Assembly (NCBI RefSeq): GCF_004114425.1
Contig: NZ_RDQF01000020.1
Coordinates: forward strand, 1 to 64,000
Direction: 5' to 3'
Length of the DNA: 64,000 bases
From: Bradyrhizobium vignae
GTDB taxonomy: Bacteria; Pseudomonadota; Alphaproteobacteria; Rhizobiales; Xanthobacteraceae
Shown: in pieces, positions 1 to 8,539 of the stretch
Position numbering within the stretch: position 1 is the first letter of the stretch
How the letters are laid out: every line of letters starts with the position of its first letter
Made by a program: the position numbers and the translations under genes
The notes under the pieces: model-generated
What the model was told of the DNA's origin: nothing
The model's input: the letters and a program-made list of their open reading frames with translations, nothing else
The model's database searches: none

Positions 1-950
1 GCCTTCGACACGCCTTGCTCGCGCTCGATGCCGCCACTGCGCCATGGCGTGGCTGCAAGGCCGGCATAGGATGCAATCTGGCGGCGGTTGGCGAACTGCC
101 GGTAAAAGGCCTCCGACCAGAGAACGGCCGTGAAGTTCGGGCCCAGGCTCTTCAGTTCGAGCAGCATTGCCACCGGGTTCGATACGGTCTTCTCCCCCGC
201 CGCCTTGCTCGCGGCCAGCAACGCATCCTGCTCGCGCTCCACCGCCGTGATCTGGTCGAGCAGCAGTTCGAGCCGGTCGAGTTCGCGGCTGATCTGCGCC
301 TTCAGATGCGCCAGCAAGGCGCGCCCGTCGCCCGTCCGCAAGGCCTCCAGCCGCTTCCGCCGGTCTCGCCGCAGCGGCGCGTAGTCGAAGATCCCTTGCG
401 CGAACAGAAGACCCTTGATCCGGTTCACATGCTCGATCCGCTCCGCGATCAAGGTCTCTCGCTCGCGGCACAGCCTACGGCGGTCCTCCTCTGCCGGAGA
501 GGGCGCAACGACCATGGCGCAGACCCGTACCTCGCCGCGCTTGTAGGCCAGCAGCGTCCGCAACAGCGTCTCGCCATCCAGCCGGTCCGTCTTGGCCCGC
601 CGGCGCCGGCGCGGCGTCGCAATCGAGGCCGGATCGACTACGTGGCTCTCGATGCCTTCCTGCTGCAGGGCGCGGTGAAGCCAGAACCCGTCCAGCCCCG
701 CCTCCTGGATCGTGATGATCGGATAGCTCTCACCCGTTCGCGCCTGCGCCTTGCGCTTCAGCTCCGCAAACAGCTTCAACAGTTCCGAAAGGTCGCCGGC
801 CTTCATGCTGCGTTTGGACATCTTCTCGCCCTTGCAGGGCGACAGCGAAGTGACCAGCCATGTCGAACGGCTCAGTTCCAATGACACAAAAATTGCGCCA
901 AACTGCGTGCGGATAGCGGCCAGTCCGTCGGAAGGATGATCGAGCAACAT
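1..950 (-). mobile_element. IS110-family transposase, 3' end beyond the window edge
   Basis: The minus strand is open from an ATG at 950 to the window edge (316 codons, no stop). This is the DEDD recombinase of an IS110-type insertion sequence, an enzyme now known to be guided by a structured bridge RNA from the element's non-coding end. The N-terminal RuvC-like part shows the acidic set: Glu25 in FVSLELS, Glu in TIQEAGLDG, and two Asp in KTDRLDGE. The C-terminal part holds LKSLGPNFTAVLWSE and RRQIASYAGLAATP, typical of the Transposase_20 domain with its helix-hairpin-helix. The first acidic residue is Glu rather than the usual Asp; this may be normal for the rhizobial subgroup. The last few dozen residues lie outside the window. 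Whether the copy is active cannot be judged here. Confidence 0.9.
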
Positions 951-1056
951 CGTCGTCTCCAGGTTGAATGGATTCAGCAACCCTCAGTCTGGCCTCAGAC
1001 CTGGTCGCTATCCACTCCCCATGGAATCTTCGCTACGCTCGCAATGACGGGCTACT
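951..1056. repeat. IS110 end and half of a host palindromic repeat
   Basis: Only about 100 bases separate the transposase start from the stop of the next gene, so one end of the element must lie here. The stretch at about 1027-1051 (cttcgctacgctcgcaatga and what follows) matches the right half of the palindromic intergenic repeat seen complete at 38423-38507. The matching left half is missing on this side. This fits insertion of the element into such a repeat. The exact IS boundary cannot be fixed without the other end. Confidence 0.5.
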
Positions 1057-1474
1057 CAATCACCCGCGCTCGCAAATCGGCATCGGGCACGAAGCAGGCG
1101 TCGTACTTGCCGAAGATGCGATAGCGGTTGCGCGCGACGAGATTGTAGATCGGGTCCCGCAACGGCTTCGGCACGACGAATAATGCGCGTACCCAGCCCC
1201 AGCCGGGGAGCTGCGACAGCACCGTCAGCGCAGCATCCGACTTCATGAACGCCTCGCCCCCATGGATCACCGCATTGGTGTCGGGATCCTCCGGATCGAT
1301 GCCGAACGTTCGCGCCAACCGCGTTCCATAATCCGACTGGATTGGCGTAAAGCGAAACCGCTTCGCCGTGTCGCGGGTCCCAACGAACCGCACCCAGCGC
1401 GAGCAGAAGATGCAGATGCCGTCGAACAGGATCACGTCATCGTCGGGCCATTTCTGCATCAGCGATTGCCCCAT
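1052..1474 (-). CDS. DCC-family (DUF393) thiol-disulfide oxidoreductase-like protein
   Basis: A 140-residue protein with the family hallmark DGxCxxC near the N terminus (FDGICIFCSRWVRF, Cys21 and Cys24), followed by FTPIQSDYG and the C-terminal RNRYRIFGKYDAC block seen in YuxK/DCC proteins. The family has a predicted thioredoxin-like fold and a conserved CxxC, but its substrates are unknown. The start overlaps the 3' end of the upstream hydrolase gene by 16 bases, so the two are probably co-transcribed and translationally coupled. The Cys pair is intact and the length is normal for the family. Confidence 0.8.
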   Translation of the reverse strand: MGQSLMQKWPDDDVILFDGICIFCSRWVRFVGTRDTAKRFRFTPIQSDYGTRLARTFGIDPEDPDTNAVIHGGEAFMKSDAALTVLSQLPGWGWVRALFVVPKPLRDPIYNLVARNRYRIFGKYDACFVPDADLRARVIE

Positions 1475-2370
1475 GGCTTCTGGATGGCCGTTGGCCCGCT
1501 CTGGTTCAGTGCGCGCGCGAGCTCACCGCTTGCGGCTTTGACGCCGGCTTCGGTTTCGATCATCCAGTGGCCCTCGCTGCCGACGGCCGGCAGTGAGCGA
1601 AACTCGACCTTTCCGCCGCTGCCGCGAAACGCACCGACGAGTTTCTGCGAAAATGCCGTGGCGAAATAGCTGTCATTGCTCGCAACTAGCCAAGTGACGG
1701 GAATGCGCGCCGCCCTGCCGAACTCCGCGGCGGCGGCAAGCAGCGTATGCGGCGCGCAGATTCGGTTCGGCTCATCATTGGCATGGCCACCGCGCCCCGG
1801 CGCAAAGGCGATGATCGCGGAGATCACCTTGGGATCGGCGTTGGCCAGCGCCAATGCACCCCATCCCCCGGCGGAATGGCCGATCACGATGGCGGCCTCC
1901 TTGCCGATGAAATCCTGCTTTTGCAGATAGGCCAGTGCACGCGAAATTGCGTTGGCCGTTGCGCGGCCCGAGCGTGCGTAGTCGGCCTCGTCGCAGCCGC
2001 CCTGATCCTCGATATAGCGGCCGCCGGTCGCACCATGCCCGGGCCGCTCCGGCGCCAGCACGGCAAAACCGCGCGCGACGAGGTAGGCGGCGAGCGGACG
2101 GTATTCCGGCTGCGGCATTTGCGCACGACGCAACGCGTTCTGCGTCGAGGCGTGCGCGATCACCGCGAGTCGGAACGGACCTGGGCCAGCGGGGCGAAAC
2201 AGCAGGGCATGCGCAGCAAGGTGGGTATCCGGCGAGGGCACAAGCCACTCTTGCCGACGAAACGGTTCGCCCTCCTCCCCCGATGGGCCGAGCGTGGCCT
2301 GAGCACACAGAGGCGGCGCAGTCAGCAAAGCCAACAGAGGCAGGAGCGCAATGGTGTTGAGGAGCCGCAT
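1459..2370 (-). CDS. secreted alpha/beta hydrolase (dienelactone hydrolase-like)
   Basis: 303 residues beginning with a signal peptide (residues 1-24, hydrophobic core LLNTIALLPLLALLTAPPL, cleavage near CAQA). The mature part is an alpha/beta hydrolase: nucleophile elbow GHSAGG at 164-169 (Ser166), acid candidate Asp233 in ASNDSYF and His268 in SEGHWM. RPGHGATGG at 109-117 is the usual loop after strand 4. The substrate cannot be told from sequence; it is probably a periplasmic esterase or peptidase. It is the first gene of a two-gene unit with the DCC protein. Confidence 0.8.
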   Translation of the reverse strand: MRLLNTIALLPLLALLTAPPLCAQATLGPSGEEGEPFRRQEWLVPSPDTHLAAHALLFRPAGPGPFRLAVIAHASTQNALRRAQMPQPEYRPLAAYLVARGFAVLAPERPGHGATGGRYIEDQGGCDEADYARSGRATANAISRALAYLQKQDFIGKEAAIVIGHSAGGWGALALANADPKVISAIIAFAPGRGGHANDEPNRICAPHTLLAAAAEFGRAARIPVTWLVASNDSYFATAFSQKLVGAFRGSGGKVEFRSLPAVGSEGHWMIETEAGVKAASGELARALNQSGPTAIQKPWGNR

Positions 2371-2637
2371 GAATTGCCGAGGGCGAATGCGAATAGTGAC
2401 AGCCAGATTGGTAGGAACGAATCATTATCGGCCGACTTTCTGCGTTGCCACTGCCCTTCCCTGGTTGCCGTAACGTAGTTTCGTACCGACGCTTGGTCCT
2501 GCGATTGCCGTCTGAAATGTCGGCTTGTCCTCTTTCGGCACAGCATGGCCAAAATACTGATGCAGAAAGTCCACAGGTTAACCGATAATTAACGATAGGT
2601 CTTGCCGCCGGCGCGGCGACTTGGTTTGATCGCGTCC

Positions 2638-3147
2638 ATGAGCACAACCCTGATCGAGGTCCGGCCGGCCAAAGCTGCAGATGCAACTGCGGTGGCATCG
2701 ACCCATGACGAAGCCTGGCGTTCGGCCTATCAGGGCATCATTCCCGGCGCCGAGCTGGAGAAGCTGATCAATCGCCGCGGTCCGCAGTGGTGGGACAGTG
2801 CAATCCGCAAGGGCAGCCGCGTCAGTGTGCTGGTGTTCGGCGACAAGATCGCCGGCTATGCCAATTACGGCCGCAACCGCGCCCGCAGCCTGCATTTCGA
2901 CGGAGAAATCTACGAGCTTTATCTGCGGCCCGAATTTCAGGGACTCGGCTTCGGCCGCCGGCTGTTCGCTGCCGCCCGCCGCGACCTGATGCAGAGCGGG
3001 CTGAAGAGCATGGTGGTGTGGGCGCTCTCGGACAATGACCCCGCGACCGAGTTCTACCGGGCGTTGGGAGGACGCATGGTGGCACGTTCGTCCGAGCGGT
3101 TCGGGCCGAAATCGCTCGACAAGGTTGCCTTCGCCTGGACCAATTGA
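2638..3147 (+). CDS. GNAT-family N-acetyltransferase
   Basis: 169 residues from the ATG at 2638; an upstream in-frame start at 2602 would add 12 residues that do not look like the family. Acetyl-CoA binding motif A is clear: YLRPEFQGLGFGRRLF (about 95-110, with Q/R-x-x-G-x-G/A), followed by ALSDNDPATEFYRALGGR, the usual motif B with the Asn and Tyr of the family. Acts as a cytoplasmic acetyl transferase on an unknown small molecule or protein. It stands alone between oppositely oriented and unrelated genes. Confidence 0.85.
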   Translation: MSTTLIEVRPAKAADATAVASTHDEAWRSAYQGIIPGAELEKLINRRGPQWWDSAIRKGSRVSVLVFGDKIAGYANYGRNRARSLHFDGEIYELYLRPEFQGLGFGRRLFAAARRDLMQSGLKSMVVWALSDNDPATEFYRALGGRMVARSSERFGPKSLDKVAFAWTN

Positions 3148-3325
3148 GCTGCTGAAACCCTCCCGGCAGGGTTTCCCGTCCGTCGATACCCGTTGCCTCA
3201 AGAGCCGGTGGTCGCCGGATTCATTATTTCACAAAAACGCGATGGATCAGCGGGCCAAGCCCGCGTATGACAGCGCCAAAATCGCTGCCGGGCGCGATTT
3301 CACCTCGGCAATAACGGAGCCTTGA

Positions 3326-3865
3326 ATGCGTATCGATGCGGTCTCGATCGGGAAAAACGTACCACACGACGTCAACGTCATCATCGAGGTCCCCGTGGGC
3401 GGCGAACCGATCAAGTACGAGATGGACAAGGAGGCCGGTACGCTGGTGGTCGACCGCTTCCTCTACACGCCGATGCGTTACCCCGGTAACTACGGCTTCA
3501 TCCCGCATACGCTGTCGGACGACGGCGATCCTTGCGACGTCCTGATCATCAACACCCGCGGGATCATTCCCGGCGCCGTCATGAGCGTGCGCCCGGTCGG
3601 CGTGCTGTTCATGGAAGACGAAGCCGGCGGCGACGAGAAGATTTTGGCAGTGCCGTCATCGAAGCTGACTCAGCGCTACGACAAGGTGAAGAGCTATTCC
3701 GACTTGCCGGACATCACGCTGCAGCAGATCCAGCACTTCTTCGAGCACTACAAGGATCTCGAAAAGGGCAAGTGGGTGAAGATTTTGCGCTGGGGCGGCC
3801 CTGAGGAAGCGCACAAGCTGATCCTCGAAGGCATCGAGCGCGAGAAGAAGAAGAAGAAGGGTTGA
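3326..3865 (+). CDS. ppa: inorganic pyrophosphatase
   Basis: Soluble family I pyrophosphatase, hydrolysing PPi to two phosphates and so driving biosynthetic reactions forward. 179 residues, normal length. The signature DGDPCDV at 66-72 carries the metal-binding Asp66 and Asp71, with a third at Asp103 (GGDEKI). RYPGNYGFIP at 51-60 and EHYKDLEKGKWVKILRWGG near the C terminus are family-typical. A GGAG ribosome-binding site precedes the ATG by about six bases. The very lysine-rich tail (EREKKKKKG) is longer than in the enteric enzyme. Monocistronic, converging on folD. Confidence 0.97.
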   Translation: MRIDAVSIGKNVPHDVNVIIEVPVGGEPIKYEMDKEAGTLVVDRFLYTPMRYPGNYGFIPHTLSDDGDPCDVLIINTRGIIPGAVMSVRPVGVLFMEDEAGGDEKILAVPSSKLTQRYDKVKSYSDLPDITLQQIQHFFEHYKDLEKGKWVKILRWGGPEEAHKLILEGIEREKKKKKG

Positions 3866-3928
3866 TGCTTCCGTGTCCCGGCTCGGCAGCGCATCGTTTC
3901 ACGCTGCGTCCGGGGCATGAGAGTTCAA

Positions 3929-4813
3929 CTACACCGCCGGCTTCGGCAGGCCGGCAATCGCACACGCTGCCCGCAGCGTATTCACCAGCAGACACGCCAC
4001 CGTCATCTGGCCGACGCCGCCCGGCACCGGCGTGATGGCACCGGCGACGCCGAGCGCTTCCTGATAGGCGACGTCGCCGACGAGGCGCGTCTTGCCATCC
4101 TCCTTCGTAATCCGGGTAATGCCGATATCGATCACGGTGGCGCCCGGCTTCAGCCAGTCGCCGCGCACCATCTCCGCCTTGCCGACCGCGGCATAGACGA
4201 GGTCGGCGCGCTTCACGAGATCAGGCAGATCGCGCGAGCGCGAATGCGCGATCGTCACCGTGGCGTTCTCGTTCAGCAGCAATTGCACCAGCGGGCGGCC
4301 GACCAGGTTGGAGCGACCGAGGACGATGGCGTTCATGCCTTCGAGCGAGGCGTGCACGCTCTTGGTCAGGATGATGCAGCCGAGCGGCGTGCAGGGCGAC
4401 AGCGCCTCAAAGCCGCCGGCGAGCCGGCCGGCATTGTTCGGATGTAGCCCGTCAACGTCCTTGGCGGGGTCGATCGCGTTGATGACGGCTTCGGTGTTCA
4501 GCCCCTTCGGCAGCGGCAGCTGCACCAGAATGCCGTGCACGGCGGGATCGCGGTTGAGCTTTGCGACCAGCGCCAGCAGATCTGCTTGCGAGACGTCGGC
4601 CGGCAGCTTGTGCTCGAACGAGGTCATCCCGGCCGCCTGGGTCTGGGTGCGCTTGGAGCGGACATAGACCTCGCTGGCGGGGTCGTTGCCGACCAGGACG
4701 ACCGCAAGGCCCGGCACCAGATTGTGCTCGCGCTTGACCCGGGCGACCTCGTCGGCGACGCGGGCGCGGAGGTCCGCGGCGATGACTTTTCCATCGATGA
4801 TCTCAGCGGTCAT
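3929..4813 (-). CDS. folD: bifunctional methylenetetrahydrofolate dehydrogenase/cyclohydrolase
   Basis: Interconverts 5,10-methylene-THF and 10-formyl-THF using NADP, supplying formyl groups for purines and fMet. 294 residues. Tyr50 and Lys54 (YVRSKR) form the active-site pair, Asp121 lies in KDVDGLHP, the dinucleotide loop is GRSNLVGRP at 167-175 and the C-terminal signature is PVPGGVGQM at 262-270. Last gene of a minus-strand unit with yggT and DUF167, nine bases behind the latter. Its product is upstream of the two formyl-transfer steps of purine synthesis, the second of which is carried out by purH (36776) in this same window. Confidence 0.97.
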   Translation of the reverse strand: MTAEIIDGKVIAADLRARVADEVARVKREHNLVPGLAVVLVGNDPASEVYVRSKRTQTQAAGMTSFEHKLPADVSQADLLALVAKLNRDPAVHGILVQLPLPKGLNTEAVINAIDPAKDVDGLHPNNAGRLAGGFEALSPCTPLGCIILTKSVHASLEGMNAIVLGRSNLVGRPLVQLLLNENATVTIAHSRSRDLPDLVKRADLVYAAVGKAEMVRGDWLKPGATVIDIGITRITKEDGKTRLVGDVAYQEALGVAGAITPVPGGVGQMTVACLLVNTLRAACAIAGLPKPAV

Positions 4814-4822
4814 GTCAGTTCC

Positions 4823-5167
4823 TCAGTCTATCGAATGGGCCGACGTGAGCCGGCGCAAGGCTTCGCCGAGCCGTGTCGGATCGCCGTTGACCGCGATCTG
4901 CTTCAGCCGCGAGGTCGCCCCGGACAAAAGCTTGACGCTGGCCTTCGGTACGCCAAGCGATTTCGCCAGCAGCACCAGAACGGCCTTGTTGGCCTCGCCG
5001 CCATCGGCGATGGCGCGCACCCGCACCTTGAGCACGCTGCGGCCATCCGAGAGTTGCTCGATGCCGTCGATGTCGTCGCGGCCGCCGCGTGGCGTCACCC
5101 GCAGCGCGATGCTGATTCCTGCGGTCGAGTAACGCCAGGGTTCCCTTGAAGCTTCGTTCGCAACCAA
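4823..5167 (-). CDS. DUF167 family protein (YggU-like)
   Basis: 114 residues. The pattern GISIALRVTPRGGRDDIDGI followed by LKVRVRAIADGGEANKAVL and LAKSLGVPKASVKLLSGATSRLKQIAV is diagnostic of the DUF167/YggU fold. The function is unknown. It sits between yggT and folD with spacings of 15 and 9 bases, so it is in one operon with them. The yggT-yggU pairing is widely conserved in bacteria. Confidence 0.88.
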   Translation of the reverse strand: MVANEASREPWRYSTAGISIALRVTPRGGRDDIDGIEQLSDGRSVLKVRVRAIADGGEANKAVLVLLAKSLGVPKASVKLLSGATSRLKQIAVNGDPTRLGEALRRLTSAHSID

Positions 5168-5182
5168 GGCGCCCCAGCCCGC

Positions 5183-5473
5183 TCAGATCACGTTCGGGTA
5201 GATGTAGTACAGGATCACCCGCTCGATGAACATGATGATCAGGATCAGGATGATCGGCGAGATGTCGAGGCCGCCGAGGCTCGGCAGGAAATTGCGAATC
5301 GGCGCCAGCAGAGGCTCGGTGATCCGGTACAGGAACTCCGCTACCGCCGACACGAACTGGTTGCGGGTGTTCACCACGTTGAAGGCAATCAGCCAGGACA
5401 GGATTGCGGAGGCGATCAGCAGCCAGACGTAGAGGTCGAGCACGATGATGACGATGTCGAGAACGGCACGCAT
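5183..5473 (-). CDS. YggT family integral membrane protein
   Basis: 96 residues with two hydrophobic segments, about 4-29 (LDIVIIVLDLYVWLLIASAI) and 68-92 (LDISPIILILIIMFIERVI). Between them lies the family motif FLYRITEPLLAPIRNFLPSLGGLD. YggT proteins are small inner-membrane proteins of poorly known role. First gene of the yggT / DUF167 / folD unit. Confidence 0.88.
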   Translation of the reverse strand: MRAVLDIVIIVLDLYVWLLIASAILSWLIAFNVVNTRNQFVSAVAEFLYRITEPLLAPIRNFLPSLGGLDISPIILILIIMFIERVILYYIYPNVI

Positions 5474-5608
5474 GGCTTTTGAGGCCTCTGGCTTTTGAAA
5501 ACTCTGGCTACGGTCGGGATTGACGCCTGCTGCTAGATATCGGTTCCCTCCGGCCCAAACAAGGGAAGTTCAGGCGCGGAAATGGCTAAAACCGGGTTAC
5601 ACCCGTCC

Positions 5609-5636
5609 TTGACTTGACCTTGGCAGGGACTTAAAT
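5609..5636 (+). promoter_or_regulatory. probable promoter of tRNA-Ala
   Basis: TTGACT at 5609-5614 and TTAAAT at 5631-5636, 16 bases apart, form a sigma-70-like promoter about 40 bases upstream of the mature tRNA 5' end. An overlapping TTGACC at 5614 is too close to the -10 to be used with it. Confidence 0.5.
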
Positions 5637-5678
5637 GGCGCCCGGTTGTCGGCCGCGTTCACCAGAGCGGCCAGCAAA

Positions 5679-5752
<74 letters not shown>

Positions 5753-5754
<2 letters not shown>

Positions 5755-5809
5755 GCCTTCGCTGGCTTCGCCAGCTTCGGCTCGGCAAGCCCTTTCGTAG
5801 CGAAGGCTG
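5753..5809. repeat. inverted repeat directly after tRNA-Ala
   Basis: CAGCCTTCGCT at 5753-5763 is matched by AGCGAAGGCTG at 5799-5809 (11-bp arms), with a smaller hairpin GCTGGCTTCGCCAGC between them. The left arm overlaps the last bases of the tRNA CCA end. It probably acts in 3' processing or termination of the tRNA transcript; there is no long T run. Confidence 0.5.
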
Positions 5810-5859
5810 CCGCGGCGCAGCCCGAAGGGCGAAGCCGGGCTTCATCCGCAAATCAGTCC

Positions 5860-6672
5860 CTACCTGCCCGTAAACCTCGGCGGCCGCTTCTCCATGAAGC
5901 TGGCTACACCCTCCCTGAAATCACTCCCTTTCAGCGCCACCATCATCTCGCGGTTGGCCTCGATCGTCGCCTCGGCAAGCGTCTGGAACGGCACCTCGTA
6001 GAGCTGGCGCTTGATCACGGCCATCGCGCTCGGCGAGACGAAATCGGCGAGGTCGCGCGCATAGGCGTAGGTCTCCTCGCGCAGCTTCTCGGGCGAGCAG
6101 AGCCGGTTGACCAGCCCGATCCGCAACGCTTCCTCGCTCGACACGCGCCGAGCTGAAAGCAACAGATCCAGCGCATTGGCGTGACCGACGATGCGCGGCA
6201 GCATCCAGCTGATGCCGTGCTCCGCAATCAGGCCGCGCCGCGCGAAGGCGGTGGTGAACACGGTATTGTCGGCAGCAAAGCGAAGATCGCAACAGAGCGC
6301 GTGGACGAGACCGATGCCGGCCGTGGCGCCATTCAGCATGGCAATGACGGGCTTCTTGATCGAGGGGTAATAGCCGTAGCGCGTCTGCCAATCCGGCCGG
6401 CGGTTCATGTCGAACGGCGGCAGGTTCGAAGCACGCCTGACGTCGTCGGGATCGAGCCCCTTCAGCGCATCCATGTCGGCGCCGGCGCAGAAGGCGCGGC
6501 CCGCGCCGGTGAGGATGATGACTCGGACATTGTCGTCGGCGTTTGACGCTTCCATCGCGTGGCGCACGTCGCGCTCCATGATCGGCGTCCACGCGTTCAT
6601 GCGATCGGGGCGGTTGAGCGTGATGGTGGCGATCTTGTCGCTCACCTCATAGAGAATGTGTTCATAGGCCAT
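5860..6672 (-). CDS. enoyl-CoA hydratase/isomerase (crotonase) family protein
   Basis: 270 residues, normal crotonase length. The CoA-binding and oxyanion-hole motifs are present: GAGRAFCAGADMDAL and KPVIAMLNGATAGIGLVHAL. Helix and trimerisation regions RRGLIAEHGISWMLPRIVG and SARRVSSEEALRIGLVNRL follow. The Glu in IAEHG is at the position used by many divergent crotonases, while the canonical second hydratase Glu is not obvious, so the exact reaction (hydratase, isomerase or other CoA chemistry) is open. A GGGAGAG ribosome-binding site precedes the ATG. Alone, downstream of the 13-bp repeat array. Confidence 0.88.
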   Translation of the reverse strand: MAYEHILYEVSDKIATITLNRPDRMNAWTPIMERDVRHAMEASNADDNVRVIILTGAGRAFCAGADMDALKGLDPDDVRRASNLPPFDMNRRPDWQTRYGYYPSIKKPVIAMLNGATAGIGLVHALCCDLRFAADNTVFTTAFARRGLIAEHGISWMLPRIVGHANALDLLLSARRVSSEEALRIGLVNRLCSPEKLREETYAYARDLADFVSPSAMAVIKRQLYEVPFQTLAEATIEANREMMVALKGSDFREGVASFMEKRPPRFTGR

Positions 6673-6750
6673 GACGCTCTCCCTGGTTTGCCGGCGCGAT
6701 CTCGCGCGCGCTCGTTGGCGGCGAACCTAGCATATCCAAGGAAGCGGCAG

Positions 6751-6826
6751 GGACTTGCGCCAAGGACTTGCGCCAAGGACCTGCGCCAAGGACCTGCGCC
6801 AAGGACCTGCGCCAAGGACCTGCGCG
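6751..6826. repeat. 13-bp tandem repeat, about six copies
   Basis: Six head-to-tail copies of ggacYtgcgccaa run from 6751; the first two have T and the others C at the variable base, and the sixth is partial. The array lies between the stop of the amidotransferase gene (6836) and the start of the crotonase gene (6672), both on the minus strand. The unit length is not a multiple of three and the array is not within a gene. Confidence 0.95.
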
Positions 6827-6835
6827 AAGTCGCGA

Positions 6836-7630
6836 TCACTCGGCGGCTTGCGCCAGCACCGGCCGGCGCGCCAGCCAGCCGTTGATGAAGTGATCGAGCC
6901 AGGCGCGCTCCGCGACATCGTAGACGGCTCGATCCGCGAAGTGATGATGCCGCTGCCGCGCACCGGGCGCGCTGAAACCGTCATAGCCGCGCGTGGTCCA
7001 GCGATGCATCATCGCGTAGGTCACATCGGGATGAAACTGCACGCCGAAGGCATTCCCGGCACGGAACGCCTGCACCGGAAAATCATCGCCTTCGGCGAGC
7101 AGCTCGGTGCCGGCCGGCAGCTCAAAGCCCTCGCGATGCCAGTGATAGACCTGTGCCGGCCAATGAGGGCAGAGCGCATGGCCAGCAGCGGTCGGCCTGA
7201 TCGGGTAATAGCCGATCTGGGTCAGCGCCTGCGCATGCGGCGCGACACGGGCCCCCAGCTGCATCGCCAACATCTGCGCACCCAAGCAGATGCCGAGGAA
7301 CGGCCGCTGCTCGCGAAGCGGAATTTCGATCCAGTCGATCTCGCGGCGGATGTAGTCGTCGGGATCGTTGGCACTCATCGGGCCGCCGAAGATCACGGCA
7401 CCGGCATGCTGATCGAGCGTCTCGGGCAAGGGATCGCCGAAGCGTGGACGGCGGATGTCGAGGCGATGGCCGAGCGCGCGCAGCACATTGCCGACGCGGC
7501 CCGGTGTCGAGCATTCCTGATGCAGGACGATCAGAATCGGCAGCCGGGTTTCAGCGGCGGCGGCGCTCGGCGCCCTCCGTGGGAAGGGCACCACATCTGC
7601 GCCACCAAACCTGTCCGTCCGGAACGACAT
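6836..7630 (-). CDS. class I glutamine amidotransferase-like protein
   Basis: 264 residues. GICLGAQM carries the nucleophilic Cys of class I amidotransferases, preceded by the oxyanion strand AVIFGGPMSANDPDD, and the His is in FGVQFHPDVTYAM. It resembles the stand-alone GMP-synthase-like amidotransferases (YfeJ type), which hydrolyse glutamine or cleave gamma-glutamyl compounds. The third triad residue, usually Glu in FHPE, is Asp here. About 30 extra N-terminal residues (MSFRTDRFGGADVV...) precede the domain. The synthetase domain is absent, so the acceptor is unknown. Confidence 0.8.
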   Translation of the reverse strand: MSFRTDRFGGADVVPFPRRAPSAAAAETRLPILIVLHQECSTPGRVGNVLRALGHRLDIRRPRFGDPLPETLDQHAGAVIFGGPMSANDPDDYIRREIDWIEIPLREQRPFLGICLGAQMLAMQLGARVAPHAQALTQIGYYPIRPTAAGHALCPHWPAQVYHWHREGFELPAGTELLAEGDDFPVQAFRAGNAFGVQFHPDVTYAMMHRWTTRGYDGFSAPGARQRHHHFADRAVYDVAERAWLDHFINGWLARRPVLAQAAE

Positions 7631-7759
7631 GGCCTCTGCGAGTGCTATCGGTTCAGACCGCCAGCTTAGCTAAGCGATGGTTAACATCGTGTGAGTTTGC
7701 GCACACACGCCCCGATCTTGAAGCAAGCTCCGGGCCACTACGGATGCACCGGGCGTTCT

Positions 7760-8539
7760 TCAGCGCCGCTGCCTCTGGAACCGGCTGGTGGCTGCCAGGA
7801 TGAAGCCGCGCGGGAAGAAGCGGAGCGCGAACGGCACAATCTTGATGCCGAGACCCGGCAGCACTGCCCGTTTGTTGGCCATCAGGCCACGATACGCCTC
7901 CCGTGCAACTTCGGCGGCAGAGACGTTGAGAACGGCCGTATCATGTTGCGATCCGACGCCGGCGCGGGCCTGGAATTCGGTGGGCACCGGACCCGGGCAA
8001 AGCACGGTGACGCGGACGCCGCGCGGTGCAAGCTCCGCCCGCATCGCTTCGGTGAAGGAAATCACATAGGCCTTGGACGCGTAGTAGACGGCCATGCCGG
8101 GCCCGGGCAGGAAGCCGGCGACGGATCCGACGTTGAGAAGACCGCCCTTGTTCCTGACGAGCTGATCGGCAAAGCGCAGCGACAGATCCGTCAGGGCCCG
8201 GACGTTGACGTCGACGATGCCGAGCTGCTCGCTGCGATCGCGTTCGGTCGCATCGCCGAACACGCCGAAGCCCGCATTGTTGACGAGATGATCGAGCTCG
8301 ACACCTTCGGCCGCAAGCGCTGCCGCGATCGTCGCGCCGGCGTCCCTGTCCTCGAGATCACAGGCGATCACGATCGGCTTCTTGCCGCACTTGGCGGCCA
8401 GCTCAGTGGCGAGCGCCTCCAGACGGTCTGCCCGTCTCGCGGTCAATGCGAGGCGATGTCCATTGGACGCAAACACACGCGCCAGCTCCATCCCGATGCC
8501 CGCCGAGGCACCAGTAATCAGCGTCACCCGCTCAACCAC
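7760..8539 (-). CDS. short-chain dehydrogenase/reductase
   Basis: 259 residues from the GTG at 8539; a longer frame to 8608 exists, but its first 23 residues are unlike the family. TGASAGIG at 9-16 binds NAD(P), NNAG is at 87-90, and the catalytic Ser139, Tyr152 and Lys156 are all present (NVGSVAGF, YYASKAY). It belongs to the DltE/YqjQ-like classical SDRs. The C terminus is basic and hydrophobic (KIVPFALRFFPRGFILAATSRFQRQRR), suggesting membrane association. The substrate is unknown. Transcribed alone on the minus strand. Confidence 0.85.
   Translation of the reverse strand: MVERVTLITGASAGIGMELARVFASNGHRLALTARRADRLEALATELAAKCGKKPIVIACDLEDRDAGATIAAALAAEGVELDHLVNNAGFGVFGDATERDRSEQLGIVDVNVRALTDLSLRFADQLVRNKGGLLNVGSVAGFLPGPGMAVYYASKAYVISFTEAMRAELAPRGVRVTVLCPGPVPTEFQARAGVGSQHDTAVLNVSAAEVAREAYRGLMANKRAVLPGLGIKIVPFALRFFPRGFILAATSRFQRQRR

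Noticed and set aside
6751..6826. Possible CRISPR array
   Set aside because: Copies are 13 bp and contiguous without spacers, and there are no cas genes.
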